A DNA stretch of 58,706 bases from a virus. Below are positions 33,482 through 41,155 of this stretch, piece after piece. The stretch spans positions 1 to 58,706 of the IMG/VR virus record IMGVR_UViG_3300047490_000254; one strand, written 5' to 3'. The notes under the pieces are model-generated. The model worked only from the letters and a program-made list of their open reading frames with translations, searched no databases and had not been told where the DNA came from. The translations under genes were made by a program, and so were the position numbers. The stretch's first letter is position 1, and each line of letters opens with the position of its first letter.

Positions 33482-34243
33482 CTAAAATAAGGACAACTGA
33501 ACTGGGCTGATTGCAGGTAGAATCATGGGAGAAGCAGGAATTACAGGAATTGGTGTTATTTCCGCCACGAAGACACTTGATTGTATTTGAGCGATGTAAT
33601 TTATCAACTCTATTAATCTAGTGCCTCTAATGGCTTTTATTCCTCCTTCAAGTTCCCAAAATCTATCGTCAAAAACTTTCATTAGTTTGTCGCTTCTATA
33701 ATTGCCTGAATCAATCTCAGTTTTACTAAATCCCAATCCCATTAATTCTTCATATATCTGCAAATACTTTTTAAATCTGCTATCAACATAAACTGTGTCC
33801 AACTCAAATTGAACTGGAAAAAGCGTACGACTACGCGCTTCTAATGCCCATGGGATAATGTGTTTTTGTCCTGATTCTGCTATGGCAATAGTAAACGGTG
33901 GTTCAGGAGGATTTAATAAGTATTCCCTGGTTTCTACCCGTGTTAATAAGTTTTTGACCACACCGAAAGTATCTTTACCTTCAGTATGAGTACCTTCAAT
34001 TATTGGTGCTATTAAAGTGTCACCTTGGTACACCCTGGACAAAGACCGTCCCCACAGTTTTGACCACTTATTTTTACCTTCATTCCAATACCATAACTGC
34101 TTTTGATTACCAGAAATTGTGGAATAGCAGCGATCGCACAGCAGCTTAGAATCTGGACACTTAGCTGATGAGTGCATAGTGAAAGTATTAGATAATTCCA
34201 ATGGATTTGAAGCTGGTTTAGCGCAAAGGTAACAGTTAAACAT
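33482..34243 (-). CDS. csf1: Csf1, type IV-B CRISPR-Cas large-subunit-type protein
   Basis: 253 residues from ATG 34243, which overlaps the cysH stop (ATGTTTAA). Four cysteines C4xxC7 and C36xxC39 near the start form a zinc finger as known for Csf1. The rest is mixed, with VLAEITPIPV-type hydrophobic sequence late. The protein ends PVQLSLF, a perfect QL[SD]LF beta-clamp-binding pentapeptide. It comes last in the operon here. Identity rests on operon context plus the zinc finger; size fits the family. Confidence 0.75.
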   Translation of the reverse strand: MFNCYLCAKPASNPLELSNTFTMHSSAKCPDSKLLCDRCYSTISGNQKQLWYWNEGKNKWSKLWGRSLSRVYQGDTLIAPIIEGTHTEGKDTFGVVKNLLTRVETREYLLNPPEPPFTIAIAESGQKHIIPWALEARSRTLFPVQFELDTVYVDSRFKKYLQIYEELMGLGFSKTEIDSGNYRSDKLMKVFDDRFWELEGGIKAIRGTRLIELINYIAQIQSSVFVAEITPIPVIPASPMILPAISPVQLSLF

Positions 34244-34982
34244 AGTTTGATATTTGTGGGAATTTATCAACAAATTGGTTGTAAATATTGGGATAATATC
34301 TTTTTAATTCAGCTAATCTACCCCAGTTTGCTCCTGTAGTTCCAATCGGGCAACCATTCCTGATTGTCATTTTGTTAATGTCATAAATTGCTGGGTATTT
34401 GAGTGAGTACATATCTATGTACTGCCATATTTCTTCTGTAGTCCAGTGAGCAATAGGCGAGCAACAAATTAACCCATTTTTTAGTTCATGAACTTCGCCA
34501 TACTTGTTAAGATAAAATGCTCTATTTTTGCTTTCTTGTTTCCTTATTCCCCATGCGTACCCTTTGATATTGTTAATTTCTTGGTACTCTTGTAATGGAT
34601 CATAAATCAATTTTTGGTTAATTAATTTATCTACTTTTGTATCCATCGTACCCTCTAATGGAACTCCGTAATCTATGTATAAATGCCATAGGTCACGAAC
34701 TGGACAAAGCTCAATAATGTTCCAGTTTTGAGTTTTTAAGTATTCCAATAACTCAATACAATCATCCCATTCTGCTAACAACCCTTGGTTTACCCAAACT
34801 AACGGGCAATCAGGGTAAACTTTTCTAATTAAATGAGACATTACCAAGCTATCTTTACCACCGGAAATACTTGCATAAACCTGATAGTTGCATTGTTCTA
34901 GCCATTGATTAATGAAATTAATAGCCTTGGTAATTTTCTTTTTTAACCAAGGGTATTGAGTCCCTGAACCGTTACTAAGCAT
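34236..34982 (-). CDS. cysH: CysH-like PAPS-reductase-family protein of type IV-B
   Basis: 248 residues. PP-loop SGGKDS at 40-45, then WGIRKQESKNR and SPIAHWTTEEIWQYI, all family landmarks. The metabolic-enzyme catalytic ECGLH-type tail is missing; instead it has NGCPIGTTGANW. A CysH-like gene inside a csf operon is the hallmark of subtype IV-B. The ATG overlaps the csf3 stop by eight bases (ATGCTTAG). The biochemical role in IV-B is unresolved; nucleotide or RNA modification is a hypothesis. Confidence 0.88.
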   Translation of the reverse strand: MLSNGSGTQYPWLKKKITKAINFINQWLEQCNYQVYASISGGKDSLVMSHLIRKVYPDCPLVWVNQGLLAEWDDCIELLEYLKTQNWNIIELCPVRDLWHLYIDYGVPLEGTMDTKVDKLINQKLIYDPLQEYQEINNIKGYAWGIRKQESKNRAFYLNKYGEVHELKNGLICCSPIAHWTTEEIWQYIDMYSLKYPAIYDINKMTIRNGCPIGTTGANWGRLAELKRYYPNIYNQFVDKFPQISNYV

Positions 34983-35661
34983 AAATCACATTATCCTTTG
35001 GCATATAGCAAAGTTCTTTATTAGCTGCCAGCCAAGCCGGGCTTTTCCATCCCCAAATCAATTGAGGATTATCTATTTTTTGTGATATTAACTTCACAGG
35101 CATAGGACGCATTAGCTTATCATCTCGCCATAAATGATAGTCATCATAAGCTATTTCTATTTGCCATTGCTTAATCTCACCATTGCCATAACTTCGTTTT
35201 TTCTGAATATGGGTAACAGGTGACAATAGAGCGTTAATCCTGGCTTTGTCTCCTACTGCAAACCAACTAATACTATTCGTTAAACGAGTGTATAAAGGCA
35301 AATCATAAGACTTTTCCACGCCTTCACCTGTCAAGAATTTAGCTTTTCTTTTCCCCCAATTCAAACTATTTTCATGATTATCCCATCTTTTCCGGTATCT
35401 ATCAGTATTTTCACTTTTGACCACGTAACAAGGTGAACTTACACAGAAATATTTATCATTCATTATTGTATTCTGTTTAAGCGGTAATTCATCTACTAAA
35501 AAATCCTGAACCTTTGCTACTTGCTCTGCGGTAGGATTGGGAGACAATAGATTATTTTCTTCCAATAATCTATGAGTAAGAAGTCCCTCTAAAGCAGGAC
35601 TCCAATTGTCATAGACACCAATCGGTGTAGACAAATATGCAGTGACTTTTAAATTATTCAC
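34975..35661 (-). CDS. csf3: Csf3, Cas5-like RAMP subunit
   Basis: 228 residues from a GTG start overlapping the csf2 stop (GTGAATAA). RAMP-like features: ALEGLLTHRLL in the first helix and THIQKKRSYGNGEIKQWQI, a Gly-rich Cas5-type loop followed by a beta strand. Cas5-type subunits cap the 5' handle of guide RNA. Its place between csf2 and cysH matches type IV-B operons. Confidence 0.8.
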   Translation of the reverse strand: MNNLKVTAYLSTPIGVYDNWSPALEGLLTHRLLEENNLLSPNPTAEQVAKVQDFLVDELPLKQNTIMNDKYFCVSSPCYVVKSENTDRYRKRWDNHENSLNWGKRKAKFLTGEGVEKSYDLPLYTRLTNSISWFAVGDKARINALLSPVTHIQKKRSYGNGEIKQWQIEIAYDDYHLWRDDKLMRPMPVKLISQKIDNPQLIWGWKSPAWLAANKELCYMPKDNVIYA

Positions 35662-36787
35662 CTAACAACTTCCTTAATTCTTTGGATGTTTTTGCTTCAC
35701 TTAAAAACTGCTGATACTGACTGATATATTCCCGATATTTTTGATGGGAATTAAGAAACCTATCTCCTATAATTCCATCTTTCAGAGAACACAATAACCC
35801 CCGTTCATGGTCAGACTGAAACCAGAAATCAAGATGAACCCTGCCATTGCCACGATTGCCTTTACCACCAATATAAGGTGATTCTGAAAACTTGAGCAAA
35901 GTATCAAATATCCATCCCTCCTCTACTTGAGTACAATTCAAATCCCATCGGGAATAAAGTTTAGCACCGGGCATAATTAATCTATCAGCAGCAATCATCT
36001 GGTCTGATTTATTTTTCTCTTTAGTTTTACCATCACCTGTTAATCGCGCTTGTACTTCTGATGGTAGAAATTTGAGTAAGTTGGGATCTAAAGTGCTATC
36101 CCTGCGAGTTGTCTGATCAATTGTTAAGTATTCAGTCCATGTTTTCATTGCTTTTTTGACCAATGGTAAACATTCTGATTTTACTTGATTCCAATTAGTC
36201 AAGTCTTGTGGTTTTGTGGCAACAAAAGGGTCAGAAGAAAGTCTGTTTTTGGCTTCAATTAATGTTAAAATAGTCGGTTGTATTTCCGGTGGTAAAATTG
36301 CTGGGACTTGATTGTAAACGTATTCTGCTGACTCATAGCAGACTAAATAACCACTGCCAACATTAATTCTACCAGCTACCATCTGAGCTTCTTTAGTTCC
36401 AAAAACACCTATGGGTTTAGCTGTTCCTAATACTGACAACCAAGGCATAAAGACCCGGATCTTTTTATCCAGTTCCATATCTGAAGCCGTCCCCCCATCA
36501 ATTCGCCCGCCAGCAAACATTGTATGGTGAGTATCTGGATTTACTTTAATTCTTAATTCTGTGAGTGCTGCTGCCACTCCTACCCGGCGCAAAATACCGT
36601 TTCTGATTGCATTACCAGAATAGACAAAAACACTTCTAGGATTACCTTCAAAATCCAATAACTTAGTAGTTTTCAAGTTGCTAACATTGCCAGATACTTC
36701 GCCTATATGGCTCAATGGTGTCTGTAGCGTGATTAAGCAATGCAGAGTTAATTTCTCTCTGTCAAAAATATTATAATTGTCAAACAT
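35654..36787 (-). CDS. csf2: Csf2, Cas7-like backbone subunit
   Basis: 377 residues. Cas7/RAMP features: TPLSHIGEVSGNV strand-loop, VYSGNAIRNGILRRV (the G-N-x-x-R-x-x-x-R helix found in Cas7 and Csm3), and a late Gly-rich SPYIGGKGNRGNGRVHL. Csf2 polymerises along guide RNA. The ATG overlaps the cas11 stop by eight bases (ATGTTTGA). This is the best-supported csf gene by sequence. Confidence 0.88.
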   Translation of the reverse strand: MFDNYNIFDREKLTLHCLITLQTPLSHIGEVSGNVSNLKTTKLLDFEGNPRSVFVYSGNAIRNGILRRVGVAAALTELRIKVNPDTHHTMFAGGRIDGGTASDMELDKKIRVFMPWLSVLGTAKPIGVFGTKEAQMVAGRINVGSGYLVCYESAEYVYNQVPAILPPEIQPTILTLIEAKNRLSSDPFVATKPQDLTNWNQVKSECLPLVKKAMKTWTEYLTIDQTTRRDSTLDPNLLKFLPSEVQARLTGDGKTKEKNKSDQMIAADRLIMPGAKLYSRWDLNCTQVEEGWIFDTLLKFSESPYIGGKGNRGNGRVHLDFWFQSDHERGLLCSLKDGIIGDRFLNSHQKYREYISQYQQFLSEAKTSKELRKLLGE

Positions 36788-37298
36788 TTGTCACTTCTAC
36801 CTCAATAAATTCCTCTGGTTCATCAAGTCCCAAGCTTCTGTCTTCTTCAAAACGCAGCCGACAAATTACTTGGATAATTCCTGTTTTTGTTCTTAATAAT
36901 TCCAGTACATCCCATTCGCTAAATCCGTGGGGTTCAATATCAGCAAGCAAGTCAAGCCACCCCATAAAAACCAAACTTCGATCTATTGGTAGTTCCTTGA
37001 TTTCAGTTGCATCTTCATTAATTCTCAGTATTCTCTGAGTTGGTTGAATGATTTTGGTTAGCTCTACAGGTCTTAATTGCGATATCAATTTATCGCAAAG
37101 CCTTTGTAAATAATCTTCTAAATTTGTGGATATTTCTGCGCAATTCTTGATAGAAGATTCCAAGTATGTCCAGGTTTTAGTTCCCATCGCTGGACTACGT
37201 TTTCTATCACGACATTTGAAAACCCAATAACTTAAACAAGCCGCTACGCCATAACATTTGTCTCGTGTCTGCGGCATCCCATAATGATTTATTGTCAC
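36780..37298 (-). CDS. Cas11-like small subunit of type IV-B
   Basis: 172 residues from a GTG start. Largely helical with RDKCYGVAACLSYWVFKCRDR near the N-terminus trimmed to fit the small-subunit helical bundle, and an acidic end (EEFIEVEVTNV). First gene of the csf operon, the position of cas11 in IV-B. It has no motif of its own, so the call is contextual. Upstream 250 bp contain no obvious repeat array. Confidence 0.65.
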   Translation of the reverse strand: MTINHYGMPQTRDKCYGVAACLSYWVFKCRDRKRSPAMGTKTWTYLESSIKNCAEISTNLEDYLQRLCDKLISQLRPVELTKIIQPTQRILRINEDATEIKELPIDRSLVFMGWLDLLADIEPHGFSEWDVLELLRTKTGIIQVICRLRFEEDRSLGLDEPEEFIEVEVTNV

Positions 37299-37548
37299 CT
37301 TACTTTCCCAAACTAAAGTAAATAAGTATTTATTAACTATAGCAGATTTTCTGGATTCAGGTTTTCTGATTGTGGTTTTTCTATAGCATTAGTTAAAAGT
37401 ACAAAAAGACTTTCTTTATGACGACAACTAAACTGGACTTGTGGATAGAAATAGCCATTAAAGACATTGGATTATTGAAAACAATGATTCAATCACGCAA
37501 CTATAATCAATCCCTTTAATGGCGAAAATAATATCAATTCCTGGAACT
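37299..37548. other. Leader region of the csf operon
   Basis: About 250 bp, AT-rich. I see no CRISPR repeat, no tRNA and no convincing promoter boxes. A 33-codon plus-strand frame lacks an RBS. Confidence 0.5.
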
Positions 37549-37836
37549 TTAAAACCAATCCCTTTTGCCGGGACAGCGTTTAACTTTTTTGCAAGGTAGA
37601 AAATGCCCTGAAATATGCCCAATCCATTTGCCATATTCATCTACTAGAGTCTGGCTAAAATCAGCGTTAAGCAGTTGACACGGTCTGATAGATATTCCAC
37701 ACCCAGGGCAACGACTACCACCCCAGGAAGCCAAAAAAAGGTTGTAGCTGTTATGGATTTGTTTAAGTGCGATCGCATCTAATTCCCTTAGTTGCTGTTT
37801 TAGTTGATGTCGGTTACGTCGTTTACTTCTTTTCAT
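37549..37836 (-). CDS. Small zinc-binding-type protein, unknown
   Basis: 95 residues from ATG 37836. Basic start KRSKRRNRHQLKQQLREL, then CPGCGISIRPC and a late CKKVKRC, giving four to five Cys in a zinc-ribbon-like arrangement. It is upstream of the csf operon on the same strand but 250 bp away. A DNA- or RNA-binding role is plausible; no family recognised. Confidence 0.6.
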   Translation of the reverse strand: MKRSKRRNRHQLKQQLRELDAIALKQIHNSYNLFLASWGGSRCPGCGISIRPCQLLNADFSQTLVDEYGKWIGHISGHFLPCKKVKRCPGKRDWF

Positions 37837-37854
37837 ATTGTACAATTTACAACT

Positions 37855-37945
37855 TCAAAAGTTCAGTACAAAATATTTTAAAATACGGACAATTTCTTAT
37901 TGACAAGGATAAAATATTGTGTAATGATATAAATATAGAGACAAG
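37855..37945 (+). promoter_or_regulatory. Family-type promoter
   Basis: AAAAGTTCAGTAC at 37856-37868 and TTGACA at 37898, then an AT-rich TAATGATATAAATATAGA. The upstream box is identical to that at 28072; the -10 is less clear. Confidence 0.6.
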
Positions 37946-37993
37946 GGAGACAGCCCAAGCCTCTATTAACCAAGTGATTAGGAGTATTGTACC

Positions 37994-38437
37994 ATGGGTG
38001 TTGCACTTATCGTTAAAAAGTTAAAGTCAGCGATCGCCAAGCTGAAAAACCAGATAGCTATAGGCATTAAAAATGCCCGTAAGTACATTATCGCCTTAAT
38101 TGACTGTGAAAACAAACTCACAAGTATAGAAGCTGCTGTTCAACCCCCTCTCAAGTCTGTCACCCCCCCCCCAGTGCAACTGAACTTAATGGACTTTCTT
38201 GTTCCCACATATTCAGAAGAACAAATCAAAAAGGCTTTTGTTGAAGTCGGTGGCTGTCTGCAAAAATATTGGAAACCTGAAATGCTCAGATTAATTCCTG
38301 AATTGATTGGGTTAGAAGTCAGACCGTCTGATCCTTGGGACTGGATGAGTCAGTTCACGCCCATCCAAGAAATGGAAAAACTGGGGTGGAGTGACAGACT
38401 AATTTGTTATTGCGTAAGTGCAAGTAAAATCCTGTAA
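37994..38437 (+). CDS. 147-residue protein, unknown
   Basis: Starts at ATG 37994 with AGGAG ten bases upstream. A basic amphipathic helix opens it (VKKLKSAIAKLKNQIAIG), then a Pro-rich linker TPPPVQLNLMDFL, then a helical domain with Trp (KPEMLRLIPELIGLEV, DPWDWMSQF). The first part resembles the N-terminus of 57381-57863 in layout: basic helix, coiled coil, Pro linker. First of a run of small genes behind a family promoter. Confidence 0.65.
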   Translation: MGVALIVKKLKSAIAKLKNQIAIGIKNARKYIIALIDCENKLTSIEAAVQPPLKSVTPPPVQLNLMDFLVPTYSEEQIKKAFVEVGGCLQKYWKPEMLRLIPELIGLEVRPSDPWDWMSQFTPIQEMEKLGWSDRLICYCVSASKIL

Positions 38438-38453
38438 TAGAAAGGACATAATC

Positions 38454-38614
38454 ATGTTTAGATGGGAAAACGAATCAAAAGAATTGCAATTGGAACATGA
38501 CAAGTTTATGGCACAGGCACACCATTATCAGTTCTGGTAATGGCAATGGTACAAAAAAACGTTCGCCCCTTATCTACGCGACAAAGGGATGGAAATTGAA
38601 ATTTACTTACAATG
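38454..38614 (+). pseudogene. Small gene interrupted by an in-frame TAA
   Basis: ATG 38454 with AAAGGA upstream gives 28 residues (MFRWENESKELQLEHDKFMA to HHYQFW) and then TAA at 38538-38540. The same frame continues WQWYKKTFAPYLRDKGMEI to a TGA that overlaps the next gene's ATG (ATGACC) as expected for a coupled full-length gene. A single C-to-T change from CAA would explain the stop. Either a nonsense mutation, a sequencing error, or stop read-through. Confidence 0.6.
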
Positions 38615-38863
38615 ACCAGAAAACAAGAGAGCATCACGCTCTCCATCTCAATGGAAGACAAAACTAGGCTAGAGAATAAAGCCTTAAAGTTTGACTGTTT
38701 GTGGGGTGAAGACCCCAACATTTCTAAATTCATAAAACTAATAGCCAATGATGAGTTATTAGTTTCTAAACCAAATAAACCCGCAACCCAAAAGCGGGCA
38801 TTAATCAAGGATGCAATCAACAGCATCCAATCGGCACTAACGATTTTATTGGAGTTAATTTGA
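38612..38863 (+). CDS. Small RHH/CopG-like protein
   Basis: 83 residues. ESITLSISMEDKTRLENKA fits the beta strand plus helix of ribbon-helix-helix proteins, followed by NISKFIKLIANDELL as the second helix. The stop overlaps the next ATG (TGATG). Probably a regulator; family call moderate. Confidence 0.55.
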   Translation: MTRKQESITLSISMEDKTRLENKALKFDCLWGEDPNISKFIKLIANDELLVSKPNKPATQKRALIKDAINSIQSALTILLELI

Positions 38864-39279
38864 TGCAAGTATACCTACTAACGTCTGGTACATACGACGA
38901 TTACCAAGTTCACGGCGCTTTCGCATCCATGGAAGATGCAGAAAGAGCAAAAGTCCTGTGGGGATTTAAAGATGATAAGTCAGCACAGATTGAAAAATTG
39001 GAAGTCTTGACAATTCCAGAATCCAAGCATAATGAAACTCCGTATACGGTAAAAATTCCTGCTAAAGAGGAATACCCTGTATATGTCTCCAAAGGATGGA
39101 TTGGAATAATAAACTCAGTTGAAGAAGGATACTCTTTTCTGGGAGACGTATATAGATTTTACGTCTATGCCGTATATGAAGAGGATGCTAAAAAGAAGGC
39201 AATTTCTTATCTGCACACCTTGTCAAAACTGGCATGGAAAGAGCAGCGGCGATCTGATACATGGTATCCAGTGAAGTAG
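38863..39279 (+). CDS. DUF7336-like small protein
   Basis: 138 residues from ATG 38863. VYLLTSGTYDDYQVHGAFASM followed by EDAERAKVLWG gives the strand-loop-helix pattern of small proteins that reformat 'how-it-changes' loops in phages; a second similar half follows (VYAVYEEDAKKKAISYL). No catalytic motif. Translationally coupled to the RHH-like gene. Confidence 0.5.
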   Translation: MQVYLLTSGTYDDYQVHGAFASMEDAERAKVLWGFKDDKSAQIEKLEVLTIPESKHNETPYTVKIPAKEEYPVYVSKGWIGIINSVEEGYSFLGDVYRFYVYAVYEEDAKKKAISYLHTLSKLAWKEQRRSDTWYPVK

Positions 39280-39289
39280 CTTATTTCAC

Positions 39290-39315
39290 TACCCACTAAA
39301 ACGTTTTAGTGGGTA
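39290..39315. repeat. 26-bp perfect palindrome, copy 1
   Basis: Half-site TACCCACTAAAAC followed by its exact reverse complement. It lies ten bases after a stop codon and could act as a terminator or operator. Same element at 39646, diverged at 41955 and 43873. Confidence 0.85.
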
Positions 39316-39353
39316 CTATTAAAACCGTTTATAATAGTAAGTACAAGGGCAAA

Positions 39354-39635
39354 ATGATAACATTAAAAAATGGGCAAATGTTTGGTATTTGTGGTAGCTA
39401 TTTTAAGGATGCTGATGGCTGCTGGGGACGGATGAAATCTTTGGATAGAGAATGTTCAGAACAAAGAATGTTGCAAACCTGGACAAGCAATAAAAACTGT
39501 CGTGGCAGAAATTTTAACACAGTAATTGATAGACCCCAAGAAATTATCAAAAATGGGAAAACTTGGATGTGGAATTTGTACAGTGCTGATACCTTAGTAA
39601 ACATGAAAATTCAAAGAGCCAAAAACAATTGGTGA
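39354..39635 (+). CDS. 93-residue protein, unknown
   Basis: ATG 39354 (MITLKNGQMFG) is preferred over the GTG inside the palindrome. Contains GICGSYFKDADGCWGRMKSL and a Lys/Arg/Trp-rich end. ACAAGGGC precedes it weakly. The gene is bracketed by identical palindromes (39290 and 39646), suggesting it moved or was duplicated as a cassette. Confidence 0.6.
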   Translation: MITLKNGQMFGICGSYFKDADGCWGRMKSLDRECSEQRMLQTWTSNKNCRGRNFNTVIDRPQEIIKNGKTWMWNLYSADTLVNMKIQRAKNNW

Positions 39636-39645
39636 ATAATTCCAC

Positions 39646-39671
39646 TACCCACTAAAACGTTTTAGTGGGTA
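39646..39671. repeat. 26-bp perfect palindrome, copy 2
   Basis: Identical to copy 1. The 16 bp ATTGGTGAATAATTCC just upstream also precede copy 3 at 41939-41954. Confidence 0.85.
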
Positions 39672-39684
39672 AATACACTGCAAA

Positions 39685-39996
39685 TTAATAAACAGTTACC
39701 AGTAATAAATTGTGCCTAAACAAATTACCAAGAACTTGATAGTCTTGTAACAGATCAAATTGTTCCTCAAGAGAAAGTTTTAACGCTGACAAAGTATCAA
39801 CGATAATCCCCTCAATAGCCTCCCACACAGCGTCATTCATCATAAAGCTAGTGGAAGTAGGTGAAAGGTAATCAGCCGTACACAAAAGAGATTCTAAAGT
39901 TTCTTCATAAGCACTAATGCAAGACAAAGGCGACCTTAATTCAACCTTTTCAGGAGTAACTTTGCTATTATTAAAAAAATACAAACTTTGTGTCAT
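39685..39996 (-). CDS. 103-residue protein, unknown
   Basis: ATG 39996 (MTQSLYFFNN). Acidic, Leu-rich, helical (YEETLESLLCTADYL, LEEQFDLLQDYQVLGNLF). No membrane segment and no known motif. Convergent with the gene that ends at 39635. Low-GC upstream region, no SD. Confidence 0.55.
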   Translation of the reverse strand: MTQSLYFFNNSKVTPEKVELRSPLSCISAYEETLESLLCTADYLSPTSTSFMMNDAVWEAIEGIIVDTLSALKLSLEEQFDLLQDYQVLGNLFRHNLLLVTVY

Positions 39997-40270
39997 AATT
40001 ATACCCAAAATCATTAATTTAATATTAACTTACTTTTGAAAGCCGGATTAAAACTAACAGAACAGCTAACACTCATAACATAGCTACCATAAAACCTTAA
40101 ATATTTATAATTATTTGTGATACAATAATTGTTATGTTTCCCTTATACCTGTAGGATTTCAAGATGATTCTATGGGTATTTTTTACTTATAATTGAATAA
40201 AGATTATAGGTAAAAGAACAATATGAAAAGCAGGAAACTACATTAATTCTATAGAAAGTAGAGAAAAACT

Positions 40271-40414
40271 ATGTCTGCATACGGAGAAGGATATGATGCT
40301 GGGTTCAACAATCAACCTTACAATAATCCCTACCCAGAAGGAACAAGAGACAACGAGCAATACCTTTATGGCTACTGCATTGGGGAAGACATGAGTGAAG
40401 CTGCTTATGGCTGA
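40271..40414 (+). CDS. RMF/CrpP-fold-like small protein
   Basis: 47 residues, ATG 40271 to TGA 40412-40414. Pattern EGYDAGFNNQPYNNPYPEGT then YLYGYCIGEDM resembles the GYxAG..(C/N)PY..(W/Y)..G(W/Y) pattern of ribosome modulation factor and the CrpP group, found on plasmids and phages. SD GTAGAGAAAA is weak. It could bind ribosomes, but that is inference from a short motif. Confidence 0.5.
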   Translation: MSAYGEGYDAGFNNQPYNNPYPEGTRDNEQYLYGYCIGEDMSEAAYG

Positions 40415-40417
40415 TCA

Positions 40418-40472
40418 GCTACCGCAAAACACGGGCTACCGCAGAACACGGACTAATATAATCTCCGTGTTT
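40418..40472. terminator. Terminator-like hairpin with 17-bp tandem repeat
   Basis: GCTACCGCAAAACACGG and GCTACCGCAGAACACGG are adjacent tandem copies (40418-40451). The second copy pairs AACACGGA with TCCGTGTT (40464-40471), then TTATTG. It would separate the convergent genes; the minus-strand gene reads through it. Confidence 0.55.
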
Positions 40473-41006
40473 ATTGTGTCTCAATAAAATATAAAATAAT
40501 TTAGGAAGTTGAGTAATAGCAATTTCCAGTAACAAAAATGAACAGTCATTTATTATATATATCCCATAGCTCACAGTCTGGCGATCGCGCAACCACACCT
40601 GACATATTAAACCCTCTTTAGCGTTTTTATAATATTTATGAGTTATTTTTGCTTGTATCATGCGGTTAAATTCTTCACTGATATAAGCAAAAGATAATTT
40701 AGTGTCCTTTCGCATAGGAATAGACTTAGACGCTTCTATCCATAATGTGTAAGAGTCTGCTTGAATAAGATTATTGTTTATGTATGGTGAGTCTAGGAAA
40801 TAAAGAGACACGCGATTAAAGCTTGTAGTTGCTAATATCTGCTGCATATATGCTTTAATTTCTGACTCTTGATTTGGGGATAGCTTGGGTCTGTTCTTGT
40901 TTTTAAAAACTCTCTTATCTAATCTTTGCAATGATGGAATTATTTTAAAATGCAGTAAGTAGACTAGATATGATATTAAGATTAAAGCGATTAATGTTAC
41001 TTCCAT
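40419..41006 (-). CDS. Single-pass membrane protein, unknown
   Basis: 195 residues from ATG 41006. One N-terminal membrane helix (VTLIALILISYLVYLLHF) then a basic soluble domain (LDKRVFKNKNRPKLSPN) with helix and strands. A GAF-like profile in the C-terminal half is possible, as in 44183-45013. Its last 20 codons overlap the terminator hairpin and tandem repeat. SD-like AGGGAA upstream. Confidence 0.6.
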   Translation of the reverse strand: MEVTLIALILISYLVYLLHFKIIPSLQRLDKRVFKNKNRPKLSPNQESEIKAYMQQILATTSFNRVSLYFLDSPYINNNLIQADSYTLWIEASKSIPMRKDTKLSFAYISEEFNRMIQAKITHKYYKNAKEGLICQVWLRDRQTVSYGIYIINDCSFLLLEIAITQLPKLFYILLRHNKHGDYISPCSAVARVLR

Positions 41007-41043
41007 AAAGCTTATTCCCTTTTGCAAAAATCATTAAATATCA

Positions 41044-41155
41044 CATAATTATTATATCAATAAGTGTAGTCATATTTGCGATTAAGTGTTATAATAATAA
41101 AATACCAGCACCGTTAAGAATGGTATCAACATTCCCAACGGCGATATCACTGGTA
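41044..41155 (+). promoter_or_regulatory. Promoter and structured leader of the Rha-type gene
   Basis: TTGCGA and TATAAT (about 41077-41095) lie in a segment that is nearly identical to 42950-43013. The leader folds into three stacked helices: TACCAG/CTGGTA, CCGTT/AACGG, GAATG/CATTC. See the twin at 42950. Confidence 0.65.

Noticed and set aside
34236-34982. CysH as a metabolic sulfate-assimilation gene
   Set aside because: It lacks the usual catalytic Cys tail and is locked by overlaps into the csf operon, as in type IV-B.
37419-37520. 33-codon plus-strand frame upstream of the csf operon
   Set aside because: No RBS, no promoter and no recognisable features.
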